Origin: an uncultured Fibrobacter sp.
GTDB taxonomy: Bacteria; Fibrobacterota; Fibrobacteria; Fibrobacterales; Fibrobacteraceae
Length of the DNA stretch: 64,000 nucleotides
Assembly: GCA_934700345.1 (NCBI GenBank)
Contig: CAKUXP010000008.1
Coordinates: 33,909-97,908, forward strand
Direction: 5' to 3'
Of the stretch, positions 33,979 through 42,550 are shown piece by piece; position 1 is the first letter of the stretch, and the number at the start of each line of letters is the position of its first letter. The position numbers and the translations under genes are program-made. Under the pieces are notes generated by a model, which saw only the letters and a program-made list of their open reading frames with translations, ran no database searches and was not told where the DNA came from.

Positions 33979-34222
33979 AATCTAAAGATAGGAATTATTC
34001 TGCAAAGCGGGCCATCTACCGTCTCTCGGGGGCGATGCGCCAGTCTGCCGATAGGTGTTCAGAACTGAGTTGAGAGAACTTAGAACTTAGGACGACTATT
34101 CAGTGGGCAGTGCAGAGTCGCAGACATTAAACTTCTGAGATACAAGAATAGACGTCTGCAAATCTAAGCACGAAGCTTTTAGTTCGCACTTTCAAACGCT
34201 GACTTCCGCTATCCGGCAAAAG
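33979..34222. repeat. Intergenic region with degenerate TTAG-type repeats
   Basis: No gene. It contains gtgttcagaact and gaacttagaacttagg (34056-34095), tagacgtctgcaaatctaag (34151-34170) and similar words shared with 32085-32135 and 37430-38270. Confidence 0.5.
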
Positions 34223-34255
34223 CAAAAAGGCGAAGATTCGCGGGGAACCTTCGCC
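34223..34255 (-). terminator. Terminator after the GH5 gene
   Basis: Minus-strand GGCGAAG/CTTCGCC stem with a 13-nt loop followed by TTTTTG, about 20 bases past the GH5 stop. Confidence 0.7.
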
Positions 34256-34275
34256 AAGATTTCGAGAAAAACAAT

Positions 34276-36303
34276 TTACTTCAAGCGAACGGGAACGGTC
34301 GTGCGGTTGCTGTTCTGCTTCAGAATCAGGAAGCCCGGGCCGCGGTAATTCGTTTCGAGCAAGACGGAATTCGTCCCGCGGTTCATCGAGAAAGCCTTCG
34401 ACGAGACGATCTGGCCGTTCGAATTGACGAGGGAGAGCGAAGCGCGACCGGCTGCTGTCGCCACAAACGAAGCGTTTACCGATCCCGGTTGCACGTTTAC
34501 GAGCATCTTGCCGAAAGCCTTTGCCGTTGGGCGCTTGATGGCGGAAGTCTGGATGACCAGTTCGCCGCTTGCGATTCCCTCCAAAGAGGGCAATTTCTTG
34601 TTGAAATTTTCCAGGATTACTTCGGAACCGTCCGCCTTGTGAAGGACGATGTTGTCCATTTCAATCGTGCCGGAAACCTGCGAACCGTAAAGCTTAAGAC
34701 CGATTGCTTTCACATCCGCCTTGTCTGCCAAATTAAGCCCGTTCGCATCCAGAGAAATCGTGTAAGTTTTCCAAACCGTAGAAATGTCCGTTTCTTCAAA
34801 ATTATAATCGCTCCATTTCCAATTCCCGCTCATCGCAAAGAAACTGAGAGAAGTCCGGGCATATCCATCGCAATCTGCACCTGTGCAAACGTTGACCTTT
34901 GCCTGGAAAGAAATCGCAACATAATCGCTCCAGTCCGCACCGTTAAGATCAATGCGCATCGTTCCCGTTTCCGCTGAATCCGAAGTTGCACTCGTGTAAG
35001 TGATCTTCAGCATTTTGTCGCTCGTGTCGAGGCTCGCTTCCACGAACTTGTCGATGGAATTTCCCGAGAGCATGTCCATGCCGTAGGCCGTGCGCATGGC
35101 GTTCAGGACTTCGTAATCCACGATGTCACCGACATTTCCCGCGAACTTGTCCTGGCGATGGATGATTGTCATGTTTCCATTGCCCTCGTCGCCGGTATCC
35201 CAGACGTAGGGAATGATTCCGCGGGACTTTGCCGCAGACGCCACATAGCCGTACCACGCAGCGCGACCTTGCAGATGAAGCCGCAAATTGTCTCCCATGA
35301 TATCTTCGAGGCGCTTGATTGCACCCATTTCACCGATGACGACCGGGATGCCTTTTGCTACAAAAGCGGACTGGAGCTTGTTGAACTGGGCGTCGATATG
35401 CGCCTTCGAACCCAGATCCCCGACCGTCGAACCCATGTTGTGTTTCGTATCCGTCGTGGAATTCATACCGTCGAAATAGAAAAATTTTGCTCCCCACGTT
35501 TCATCCTTGCCGGTCATCAGGGAATACTGATACGGATAGTAGTGCGCTTCCGCCATCGTGTAGCCGTTCCCGGCGGGATCTGTCGGATAGTTGTTCGCGA
35601 GAAGTTCGTATTTGTCAATTTCCGTGCGCGGCATCTGGACCACAACCGTACGGGTGGCGTTGTTTCCGCCCGTTGCGCGGACAGCCTTGAGGCACGCTTC
35701 GTGATACTTTTTCAAAACCTTTGCGCGGGTATCGTCAAAGCCCCACTGCCCGTTGTCAGCTCCGCCAGTCATCCACGGATCGTTTACACCCGGTTCGTTT
35801 GCGCTGGCAAAAAGCAGATGTTCGTCGTAGGCGGCAAACTTCGTCGCAATCTGCTTCCAGTAATTTTCCTGGAGGGCAGCAATTGAATCCGCTTTAACCG
35901 TAATCTCTCCGTTCTTGTCGTAGCCCGCCCCGTCAAACACATGGTCTTCGAGCCAACCCGTATCCCAGTGACTGTTCAAAAGCGCATACATCCCTTCACC
36001 CACCACCAGATCGACGACCGTCTTGACCGAATCAAGCCATCCCGCGTTGATGACGCCGTTTGTCGCGTGGCTGTGCCAGGCGCAGGGAATGCGGACCGTG
36101 TTGAAGCCCGCCGCCTTGATTGCTTTCACGTATTCGGCTGTCGGGAAAGAATTTCCCCAAGCGGTAGGATTCCCCGGAACTTCCATCGTGTTTCCAATGT
36201 TTATGCCCATTCCCATCGGCGAGACAAGCTCCGAGGATTTGGGCAGGGCGAAAGCCTGACCGGCAAAAGACGCAGCGAGCGTCAGAGAAATCCAAAGTTT
36301 CAT
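34276..36303 (-). CDS. GH5-family cellulase with carbohydrate-binding module and sorting tail
   Basis: A 675-residue secreted enzyme. Signal peptide 1-19 (ending GQAFA), GH5 domain about 22-395 with acid/base Glu170 (LLFASANEPGVND) and nucleophile Glu324 (PVVIGEMGAI), plus the GH5 start MGMGINIGNTMEV. Residues about 415-565 form a CBM11/CBM4-like jelly roll (YVAISFQAKVNVCTG; GTIEMDNIVLHKADG), and the last 80 residues resemble a sorting domain ending in VRLK. It is probably an endo-beta-1,4-glucanase; related specificities such as mannanase or xyloglucanase are possible. ATG 36303 has AGG eight bases upstream. Confidence 0.9.
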   Translation of the reverse strand: MKLWISLTLAASFAGQAFALPKSSELVSPMGMGINIGNTMEVPGNPTAWGNSFPTAEYVKAIKAAGFNTVRIPCAWHSHATNGVINAGWLDSVKTVVDLVVGEGMYALLNSHWDTGWLEDHVFDGAGYDKNGEITVKADSIAALQENYWKQIATKFAAYDEHLLFASANEPGVNDPWMTGGADNGQWGFDDTRAKVLKKYHEACLKAVRATGGNNATRTVVVQMPRTEIDKYELLANNYPTDPAGNGYTMAEAHYYPYQYSLMTGKDETWGAKFFYFDGMNSTTDTKHNMGSTVGDLGSKAHIDAQFNKLQSAFVAKGIPVVIGEMGAIKRLEDIMGDNLRLHLQGRAAWYGYVASAAKSRGIIPYVWDTGDEGNGNMTIIHRQDKFAGNVGDIVDYEVLNAMRTAYGMDMLSGNSIDKFVEASLDTSDKMLKITYTSATSDSAETGTMRIDLNGADWSDYVAISFQAKVNVCTGADCDGYARTSLSFFAMSGNWKWSDYNFEETDISTVWKTYTISLDANGLNLADKADVKAIGLKLYGSQVSGTIEMDNIVLHKADGSEVILENFNKKLPSLEGIASGELVIQTSAIKRPTAKAFGKMLVNVQPGSVNASFVATAAGRASLSLVNSNGQIVSSKAFSMNRGTNSVLLETNYRGPGFLILKQNSNRTTVPVRLK

Positions 36304-36337
36304 GCGGGAAACCTCATCAAAAAAGTGGAACGCTGTA

Positions 36338-36368
36338 AATTTACGCTTTTGCAAGCTTCTTGGGTCAA
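36338..36368 (-). promoter_or_regulatory. Candidate promoter of the GH5 gene
   Basis: Minus-strand TTGACC and TAAATT (19-bp spacer; GTAAAT would give 18), about 35-65 bp ahead of the GH5 start. Pattern match only. Confidence 0.4.
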
Positions 36369-36372
36369 ATGT

Positions 36373-36397
36373 AAAGTTTTGTTAATTGCAAAACTTT
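36373..36397. promoter_or_regulatory. Palindrome upstream of the GH5 promoter
   Basis: AAAGTTTTG and CAAAACTTT are perfect 9-bp arms around TTAATTG. It lies just upstream of the candidate -35 box and just past the pyrC stop, so it could be a regulator-binding site or a weak pyrC terminator. A T tract is lacking. Confidence 0.45.
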
Positions 36398-36412
36398 TTG
36401 CATTAACAGTCG

Positions 36413-37417
36413 TCAACCTTCGTTTTTTTGCCATTTGAGCATTTTTCCGGCAAAAAGCGGGACCGCTCCATCGACCGATTCGGGAACAGTCCATGGTTTT
36501 TCGATATACGAAACGCACTTTTTCGCCCGCGGAATCCCGTAAAAATCCGCCCCGAATCCGGCGACAAAATCGGCAAGCCTTTCCAAATGCCCGACGCGCT
36601 CGAAAATTTCGACGAGAAGAGGAACGGCAACCGGAGCGGAATACACGCCAGCCGCGCCACAGGGACCTTCCTTCTTTCCCTTCTCGTGCGGAGCGGAATC
36701 CGAACCGAAAAAGAACTTCGGGTTCCCGCTAAATGCGGCTTTTTGGAGCGCTTCGCGGTCTTCGGGACGTTTCGGGAGAGGCTTGCAAAAGTGATGCGGA
36801 AGGAGCGATCCGCCGACCACATCGTCGAGCGTATGGAGCAGGTGGTGCACGGTAATCGTCGCGGCGACATTTTCCGGCAAGCGGAGAACGGCCTCCACCG
36901 CAGAGCCTGTCGAAAGATGTTCAAAAACGATTTTCAGACGGGGAAATTCCCTTGCCAGAAATTCCACCCGATGAATAAACTCCCGTTCGCGGTCAAGGCA
37001 AAAGGCAGAAGGCTCCTCGCCGTGGACGCAGAGGACAAGTCCGAGCCTTTCCATTTCAGCAACGACCGGCAAAATGGATTCAAAATCCGAGACGCCATCT
37101 TCGCTGTTCGTGGTGACACCCGCCGGATAGTATTTCCCGGCGACAGCGCCAGCAATCTTCATCCGTTTCAAATCTTCCGCCGTGTATTTCGCATTCAGCT
37201 TGAAAGTCATCAGAGTCCCAAGTTCCGGCGCAGCGGCTTGAATTTCTCTGCGGTAATTTCCGACAGCCTCGGCACTTGAAACCGGCGGAACGGTATTCGG
37301 CATCACCAGGATTCTTCCGAATTCCCGCGCAATAGTCTTCGCATAGCTTTTCAGCAAATCCCCTTGGCGCAGGTGCACGTGGAAATCGTCGGGTTGCGGA
37401 AGTTCAAATATTCTCAT
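36413..37417 (-). CDS. pyrC: Dihydroorotase (PyrC, class II type)
   Basis: A 334-residue amidohydrolase that closes carbamoyl aspartate to dihydroorotate in pyrimidine synthesis. Motifs: DDFHVHLRQGDLL (metal HxH), VMPNTVPPV, GAVAGKYYPAGVTTNSEDG with the carboxylated Lys, CVHGEEPS, VFEHLSTG, ITVHHLL and FFGSDSAPH. ATG 37417 is preferred over a TTG nine bases upstream. Single gene between the GH5 gene and the repeat region. Confidence 0.95.
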   Translation of the reverse strand: MRIFELPQPDDFHVHLRQGDLLKSYAKTIAREFGRILVMPNTVPPVSSAEAVGNYRREIQAAAPELGTLMTFKLNAKYTAEDLKRMKIAGAVAGKYYPAGVTTNSEDGVSDFESILPVVAEMERLGLVLCVHGEEPSAFCLDREREFIHRVEFLAREFPRLKIVFEHLSTGSAVEAVLRLPENVAATITVHHLLHTLDDVVGGSLLPHHFCKPLPKRPEDREALQKAAFSGNPKFFFGSDSAPHEKGKKEGPCGAAGVYSAPVAVPLLVEIFERVGHLERLADFVAGFGADFYGIPRAKKCVSYIEKPWTVPESVDGAVPLFAGKMLKWQKNEG

Positions 37418-37560
37418 GAAATGCAATATAGAAATCGGGAAACGACGTATTGCAAAGATTAGTTGACAGTTGTCAGCGCTTAGTGAATCGTTGGTCGTTG
37501 AAAGGAATTAGGTATCAGTGATCAGTGACTAGCGAGCAGTTAGGGAACAGGGAGAAGGGG

Positions 37561-37588
37561 TTAGGGATTAGGGATTAGGGATTAGGGA
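37561..37588. repeat. Four tandem TTAGGGA heptamers
   Basis: Four exact copies in a row; the complementary words TAATCCCTAATCCCTG occur at 38093-38108. Confidence 0.9.
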
Positions 37589-37709
37589 GCAATGAGCAAT
37601 TAGCAATGAGGAATTGACTGTCGAGCGAGCCGTTGTCAGAGCTGAGAGCTTAGTGCTGAAATTTGCAGACGACTAGATTCTGTTTTTCAGCAATTTAAAT
37701 CCCGCTGTT

Positions 37710-37785
37710 CTAAATTCTAAGCACTCTCAACTAAGCTCTGAACGCCGTGTTCCTCGTACCGTTTCCTAAAAGCCTAGCCGTCCGC
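37710..37785. repeat. 76-bp exact direct repeat, copy 1
   Basis: Identical to 37961-38036. Begins ctaaattctaagcac, ends agcctagccgtccgc; the two copies start 251 bp apart. Confidence 0.95.
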
Positions 37786-37960
37786 GGACTAACTCCTCAT
37801 TCCTCACTCCTAATTTCTCATTCGATGATAAGCGTGGTCCTGGGGTGGTTGCAAGTTATCAGAACTTAGCGCTTAGTATTGAGTTAGCTAACAATAGACC
37901 GTTGTAAATAACAGTCTGTTCGCTTCAAATTTCTCGTTCCGAATCTAACCGCCAGCTATC

Positions 37961-38036
37961 CTAAATTCTAAGCACTCTCAACTAAGCTCTGAACGCCGTG
38001 TTCCTCGTACCGTTTCCTAAAAGCCTAGCCGTCCGC
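37961..38036. repeat. 76-bp exact direct repeat, copy 2
   Basis: Identical to 37710-37785. Confidence 0.95.
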
Positions 38037-38335
38037 CGCCCAATTCCTCATTCCGCATTCCCAATTCCTCATTATCTTACCCGTCCGCGGACTAATCCCT
38101 AATCCCTGTTCCCTAATCCCTAAACTTGACGTCCGCGGATCTAAGCTCTCAGTCCTCTCAACTAAGCTCTAACCGGCCCCGCGCCGGGTAGGCGAGCAAG
38201 TCGCTTTGCGACAAAATCCTAGACGTGCAAACGTCAAAACTTTTCGGCTAAAAGAAAAAGTTCATTTGAACCTCCCCCTTCATGGACAAAAAATCCACGA
38301 TAAATTTATTTTAGCGGTTTCTTTCAGGAATTTGG

Positions 38336-39166
38336 ATGTATTTTAATAAAATGAACCTGTTTTCCGATACGACGGATTACCGCGATATTCTGAAAGCCTA
38401 TTACGAACGCCGCAAAAAGGAGATGCCTTTCTATTCCTACCGGATGATGGGCGATAGAATCGGTCTGGATTCGAGCTATCTCTACCGCATTCTCCGCAAA
38501 AAGCAGCACCTGCCCGCGCATTCGCTAGAAGCCGCCAAGGAACTGGTCGGCATTTCGGGTCGATCCGCAGAATACTTCAACCTGCTTTACGCATCGAATG
38601 TTTCCAAGGACCCAGCCAAAAGAGAAGAGCTGATGAGCCGGGCTATCGCCCTCCGCGACGTGGAACGGCGAGCACTGCAGTCCGCGGAGCTAAAACTACT
38701 CAAAAACTGGTGGATTCCCGCAGTCCGTGCCTATCTGGAACTGAACGGAGGCGTTGCAAACCTCAAACAAATCGCAAGCGCCCTGTGCCCACCAATCACC
38801 GAAGAGCAAGCCAACGAAGCCATTGAAACGCTAAAAAGCGCGGGGCTTGTCAAAAAGCTCGCCTCAGGAAAACTCGGCCTCACCGAAGCGCATTTGACAG
38901 TTAGCGGAACCGAAAAGGCAAAAGCGGTACGCAATTTCCAAAAGCAGGCTCTGCATCTTGCAAACGAATCTCTGGAAAACATCCCCGTTGACGAAAGAAA
39001 CGTTTCCACGCTTACCGTTTCCATCGATCAACCAGGATTTGAAGACCTGAAAGATATGCTTCGGGAATTCCGGAGACTGGTTCAAAAGAGAGTTGACTCG
39101 GTGAAAAATCCGGATCGCGTAATGCAGCTTTCCATGGCATTCTACCCGGTTGCGAGGAAAAAATGA
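38336..39166 (+). CDS. TIGR02147-family (Fibrobacter paralogous) HTH regulator
   Basis: A 276-residue protein with the family's fixed opening (TDYRDILKAYYERRK, then YSYRMMGDRIGLDSSYLYRI, a helix-turn-helix-like stretch) and the HLPAHSLEAAKELVG block. The second half is the DUF4423-like part with WWIPAVRAYLEL and a winged-helix-like LKQIASALCPPITEEQANEA. Many paralogues occur in Fibrobacter genomes. It is probably cytoplasmic and DNA-binding. AGGA precedes ATG 38336. The stop overlaps the start of a lipoprotein gene (ATGA), so the two are co-expressed. Confidence 0.88.
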   Translation: MYFNKMNLFSDTTDYRDILKAYYERRKKEMPFYSYRMMGDRIGLDSSYLYRILRKKQHLPAHSLEAAKELVGISGRSAEYFNLLYASNVSKDPAKREELMSRAIALRDVERRALQSAELKLLKNWWIPAVRAYLELNGGVANLKQIASALCPPITEEQANEAIETLKSAGLVKKLASGKLGLTEAHLTVSGTEKAKAVRNFQKQALHLANESLENIPVDERNVSTLTVSIDQPGFEDLKDMLREFRRLVQKRVDSVKNPDRVMQLSMAFYPVARKK

Positions 39167-40281
39167 AGCTGTGGGCAGGAATCTTCGGAATTATCGCCAG
39201 CGGACTTTGGGTCGCCTGTTCGCGGGATGTCGCCGGTTCGACGTTCGAAACGGAAAACTCGGTTGCAATCGTCGTCACCTTTCGCGATGGAAGCCCGATG
39301 GGCAAAAGCCTTTTGAATATCCGACAGCAAAACTATCTGAATTTCGGGACTTCTCCGAGCGAGACTCTGGAAACGGATTCGCTCGGATTTCTTCGGCTGG
39401 CCTCTCTCCCGGCAGGCGATTACACCGTCGAAGCGCAAAGCCTGTCTGCGGATACGCTCCGAAAAGGAATCCAAAAATTCAGCGTGCCTAAAGTCTCGCC
39501 GGATTCAAACCTCGAAATTTTCGTTTCCACCGACACGCCGTCAAAAGTTTCCGGGACATTCCAGACCGAAAAAGCGCCCGTATGGATTCTGTTTCCTGGA
39601 ACCGATTACGCGGTCCAGGTCGATTCCAGCGGACATTTCGAATTTCCTTCCCTGCCTCGCGGCGATCTGGAATGGGTCGCCATTTACGTTGCGGATTCAC
39701 AAATCGTTCCGCTTGCCGAAGGGAATCTTGACGTTTCCTCCGGAGAAAGGGCTGTCGTTCTGCGAGATACTGCGACCCGCGCCACTTTATTCGAAGATTT
39801 TGAAAACGGCATCGCAAACTGGTACAGCTCCACGTCAAAATATTCGACGGCAAAAATTGAGCTAGACAGCACCGAAAGCCCGAACGGAAAATCCGCCCAC
39901 TTTGTCTCGCAAAACGATTCCGTGGCAAACTGGTCGCTAATGGGTCGTTTTCTGGGACGCGCCATCGATATGAGCGAACTGGATTCGGTCACATTCCTCG
40001 CCAAGGGAAATGTCCAAGGAACCATTTCCTTTTCATTCGATGTCATTGCGGATAGCTCCGCCTCTTACGAAAGCGGCAAAGCGTGGAAACATTTCGCAAT
40101 CGATTCGTCGTGGACCCGTTATACGGTAACACCCGGAACATTGTTGCCGGCGGACAGCATCGGCGGAAATATCGGGTGGGAAGCCGTCAAGGACCATCTC
40201 ACGAACATCTCCATTTTCGGAAGCAGCGGGGAATTCTGGATTGACGACGTCGTTTTTTACGGCGTGGACTTTCCGGAATAA
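39163..40281 (+). CDS. Lipoprotein with CarboxypepD_reg-like and CBM-like domains
   Basis: A 372-residue protein with a lipoprotein signal (lipobox VACS, Cys19). Residues about 30-110 form a carboxypeptidase-regulatory-like domain (FLRLASLPAGDYTVEAQSL), about 115-200 a second such domain (FEFPSLPRGDLEWVAIYV), and 215-370 a CBM11-like module (LFEDFENGIANWYSS; WIDDVVFYGVDF). Its start overlaps the TIGR02147 gene, and a CBM sensor at the surface paired with a cytoplasmic regulator ahead of xylanase genes suggests polysaccharide sensing. That role is inferred. Confidence 0.75.
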   Translation: MKLWAGIFGIIASGLWVACSRDVAGSTFETENSVAIVVTFRDGSPMGKSLLNIRQQNYLNFGTSPSETLETDSLGFLRLASLPAGDYTVEAQSLSADTLRKGIQKFSVPKVSPDSNLEIFVSTDTPSKVSGTFQTEKAPVWILFPGTDYAVQVDSSGHFEFPSLPRGDLEWVAIYVADSQIVPLAEGNLDVSSGERAVVLRDTATRATLFEDFENGIANWYSSTSKYSTAKIELDSTESPNGKSAHFVSQNDSVANWSLMGRFLGRAIDMSELDSVTFLAKGNVQGTISFSFDVIADSSASYESGKAWKHFAIDSSWTRYTVTPGTLLPADSIGGNIGWEAVKDHLTNISIFGSSGEFWIDDVVFYGVDFPE

Positions 40282-40376
40282 TTTTTCCGAACCGTGGATA
40301 AAACGTCCATGAGAATTTTTGGGCTAAGCGATTTTCCGAAAACGGGGAGAATAGCTTTAACGACAAGGAGTGTTCC

Positions 40377-42518
40377 ATGCCGATGCAAAATTTTCAACTG
40401 ACCGTCTTTTCGTTGGGTGTCCTCTTCGCCGGAGCTTTCGCCGACAATCCCATCAGTAATTATCACTATCTCGCCGACCCGTCGGCAGCGGCTTCGGATT
40501 CCGTCTTTTACATTTTGACCGATTCCGATGATCCCGCCGGAGCGGACGGTTATACGATAAAATCGCTCTACGCATTCAGCAGTCGGGACATGAAAAACTG
40601 GACCGATCACGGAATCATCTTCGAAGCAAAGCGGGAATACGACAACATCAACGACATCTGGGCTTCTGGAATCGCCATTCAAGGCGAAACCTTCTATATC
40701 GTTTACCCGGACGGCGGTGGCGGTGGTGTCGGACTTGTTGCGTCCAAGAACATCGACGGTCCCTACGAAAACCCCATTCCCGGAAACAAGAAACTGATCA
40801 ACAACTGGGGCGGCGGGCTTGCCGACTGCGATGGCATCGCCTGGTGCTTCGACCCGGCGATTTTCTTCGACGACGACGGCTCGGGCTACTTTACATTCGG
40901 TGGAGGCAACTCGAAAACACGACCCGCCGCAGACGGCAACAACAATATTTTCAACCTATACAAGTTCAACAGCGACATGAAAGGCTTCGACATTAATTCC
41001 AAGGTTGAACTGAAAGTCGGCGGTCCACGGGCAATGGAAGCATCCTATATCCACAAGAACGGAAGCCTCTACTATCTGACATACAGTACCGCCGATTTAA
41101 GAATCGCCTATGCGACTTCGACCAAGGTAACCGGGCCCTATTCCTACCAGGGAATCTTCATGGATAACCCGAATATCGGCGGGAAAAATATCAACGCCAA
41201 CAACAACAATCACCACGGCATCGCCCAGTTCAAGGGAAAATGGTACGCCGTGTACCACGACCGCCGCCTGGTCCAGGCGAGCGAACATCCGGCATCCCTT
41301 GGCGTCGAAAATCCCGAACCGGCGTATCACCGCAGCGTGAGCATCGACGAGTTCACATACAGCGGAAACGCGATGAACAAACTCGTTTACACAAACGAAG
41401 GACCTAGGCAAATCGAAAGATTCAATCCTTACCGGACATACCCTGCGCTGACAAGTTCTAGGCAAAGAAATGTTCGAAGCCGCACGGATTGGACTCGAGG
41501 AAACCCCGTTTCACACGTATTAACGCCATACGCAAGCAAGGATTCCTGGATCCGCATTTCCGGGGTGGATTTTAAAAACGGTGCAGCGGGCTTTTCCGTC
41601 AAGGCAGCGAGCATCGCTACCGGGAACCGTGTGGAAGTTCGCACCGGCAGTTCTTCGGGAACCCTAGCGGGAACCTGTGAAATTCCGCAAACGGGCAGCT
41701 GGAAATCCTACAAAACAGTCCAGTGCGAAGTCTCGGGCCTAAGCGGAATCGTCGAAGAACTTTTCCTCGTTTTCAAGGGTCCGGCGGATTCCACGATGGG
41801 AATTGTCGAATGGAAATTTTCCGAAAAGCCAAAAGAACCCCAGCGCGCCTACCAAGACACGCCGCACGAAATCCCGGGAAAAATCGAAGCGGAACATTTT
41901 GACGAAGGCGGAATGGACAACGCTTACTGGGACAGCGATTCCGAAAACAAGGGAGACGCAAAATTTCGAACAGACGAAGGCGTCGATATTGTCGTTGGCG
42001 GAAGCGGCAAGGCAATCGGCTACACGAATTCCGGCGAATGGACGGAATACACCGTGAATGTCCTCTCATCAGCTACGTATAAATTAATGTTAAATGTCGC
42101 AAGCGGTTCCGAATCGTCCAGCGTCATGTTTTTCATCGATAGCGTTCCTCTAACCGACACGATTCCCATTCCGAAAACCGACACATCCTGGAATGTTTAC
42201 CGGACGCTTGACGGGGGCGAAGTTTTGCTCACGACCGGCGAACATATTCTAAAAATGCTAATCACCGGAAGCTACGCTAACATTGACTATCTGGAGTTCC
42301 TCGAACCCGAAACATCCTTGCCGCCAAAGTCACGATTCACGGCGCACGAAGCGGTGACCCGATATGACATTTTCGATATGAACGGCAACCGTCTGCGAGA
42401 AATCCGGTCTAGCGCGGAGAACCTTTCGGAATCAGTTCGCGCATCGCTCCAACGCCCGGGAACCTATCTCGTACGAGGACGCGGAGGATTCATACAAAAA
42501 ATCCAGGTCGTGAAATAG
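40377..42518 (+). CDS. GH43-family xylosidase/arabinofuranosidase with CBM6 modules
   Basis: A 713-residue secreted enzyme: signal peptide 1-22, five-bladed GH43 domain about 23-345 with Asp34 (YHYLADPS), Asp159 (AWCFDPAIFF) and Glu221 (PRAMEASYI), a CBM6-like module about 350-485, a full CBM6 about 496-645 (IPGKIEAEHFDEGG; GYTNSGEWTEYTVNV; ANIDYLEFLE), and a sorting tail (YDIFDMNGNRL, ending QVVK). It should remove xylose or arabinose side groups or ends from xylan. A good AGGAG site precedes ATG 40377. First of three consecutive xylan genes. Confidence 0.92.
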   Translation: MPMQNFQLTVFSLGVLFAGAFADNPISNYHYLADPSAAASDSVFYILTDSDDPAGADGYTIKSLYAFSSRDMKNWTDHGIIFEAKREYDNINDIWASGIAIQGETFYIVYPDGGGGGVGLVASKNIDGPYENPIPGNKKLINNWGGGLADCDGIAWCFDPAIFFDDDGSGYFTFGGGNSKTRPAADGNNNIFNLYKFNSDMKGFDINSKVELKVGGPRAMEASYIHKNGSLYYLTYSTADLRIAYATSTKVTGPYSYQGIFMDNPNIGGKNINANNNNHHGIAQFKGKWYAVYHDRRLVQASEHPASLGVENPEPAYHRSVSIDEFTYSGNAMNKLVYTNEGPRQIERFNPYRTYPALTSSRQRNVRSRTDWTRGNPVSHVLTPYASKDSWIRISGVDFKNGAAGFSVKAASIATGNRVEVRTGSSSGTLAGTCEIPQTGSWKSYKTVQCEVSGLSGIVEELFLVFKGPADSTMGIVEWKFSEKPKEPQRAYQDTPHEIPGKIEAEHFDEGGMDNAYWDSDSENKGDAKFRTDEGVDIVVGGSGKAIGYTNSGEWTEYTVNVLSSATYKLMLNVASGSESSSVMFFIDSVPLTDTIPIPKTDTSWNVYRTLDGGEVLLTTGEHILKMLITGSYANIDYLEFLEPETSLPPKSRFTAHEAVTRYDIFDMNGNRLREIRSSAENLSESVRASLQRPGTYLVRGRGGFIQKIQVVK

Positions 42519-42550
42519 AAACCGCATCCAAGCATTTTCAAGGAAAAAGA

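Larger units (their letters stand above)
37427..38320. repeat. Large strand-asymmetric intergenic repeat region
   Basis: About 0.9 kb without a gene. The left part (to about 37680) is made of TTAG/GAG-rich words, the right part (from about 37700) mainly of their complements (CTAA/CTC-rich). Perfect complementary pairs include 37540-37553 with 38103-38116, 37605-37616 with 38041-38052, and 37642-37653 with 38141-38152. The first two are nested, so a transcript could fold into a long imperfect hairpin. The last 100 bases lead into the TIGR02147 gene. Confidence 0.75.

Noticed and set aside
37561..37588. Telomere-like tandem array (TTAGGGA)
   Set aside because: Only four copies within a degenerate repeat field and complementary words nearby; nothing suggests a chromosome end.
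37427..38320. CRISPR array
   Set aside because: Repeats are not of constant length, spacers are not regular, and no cas gene is present.
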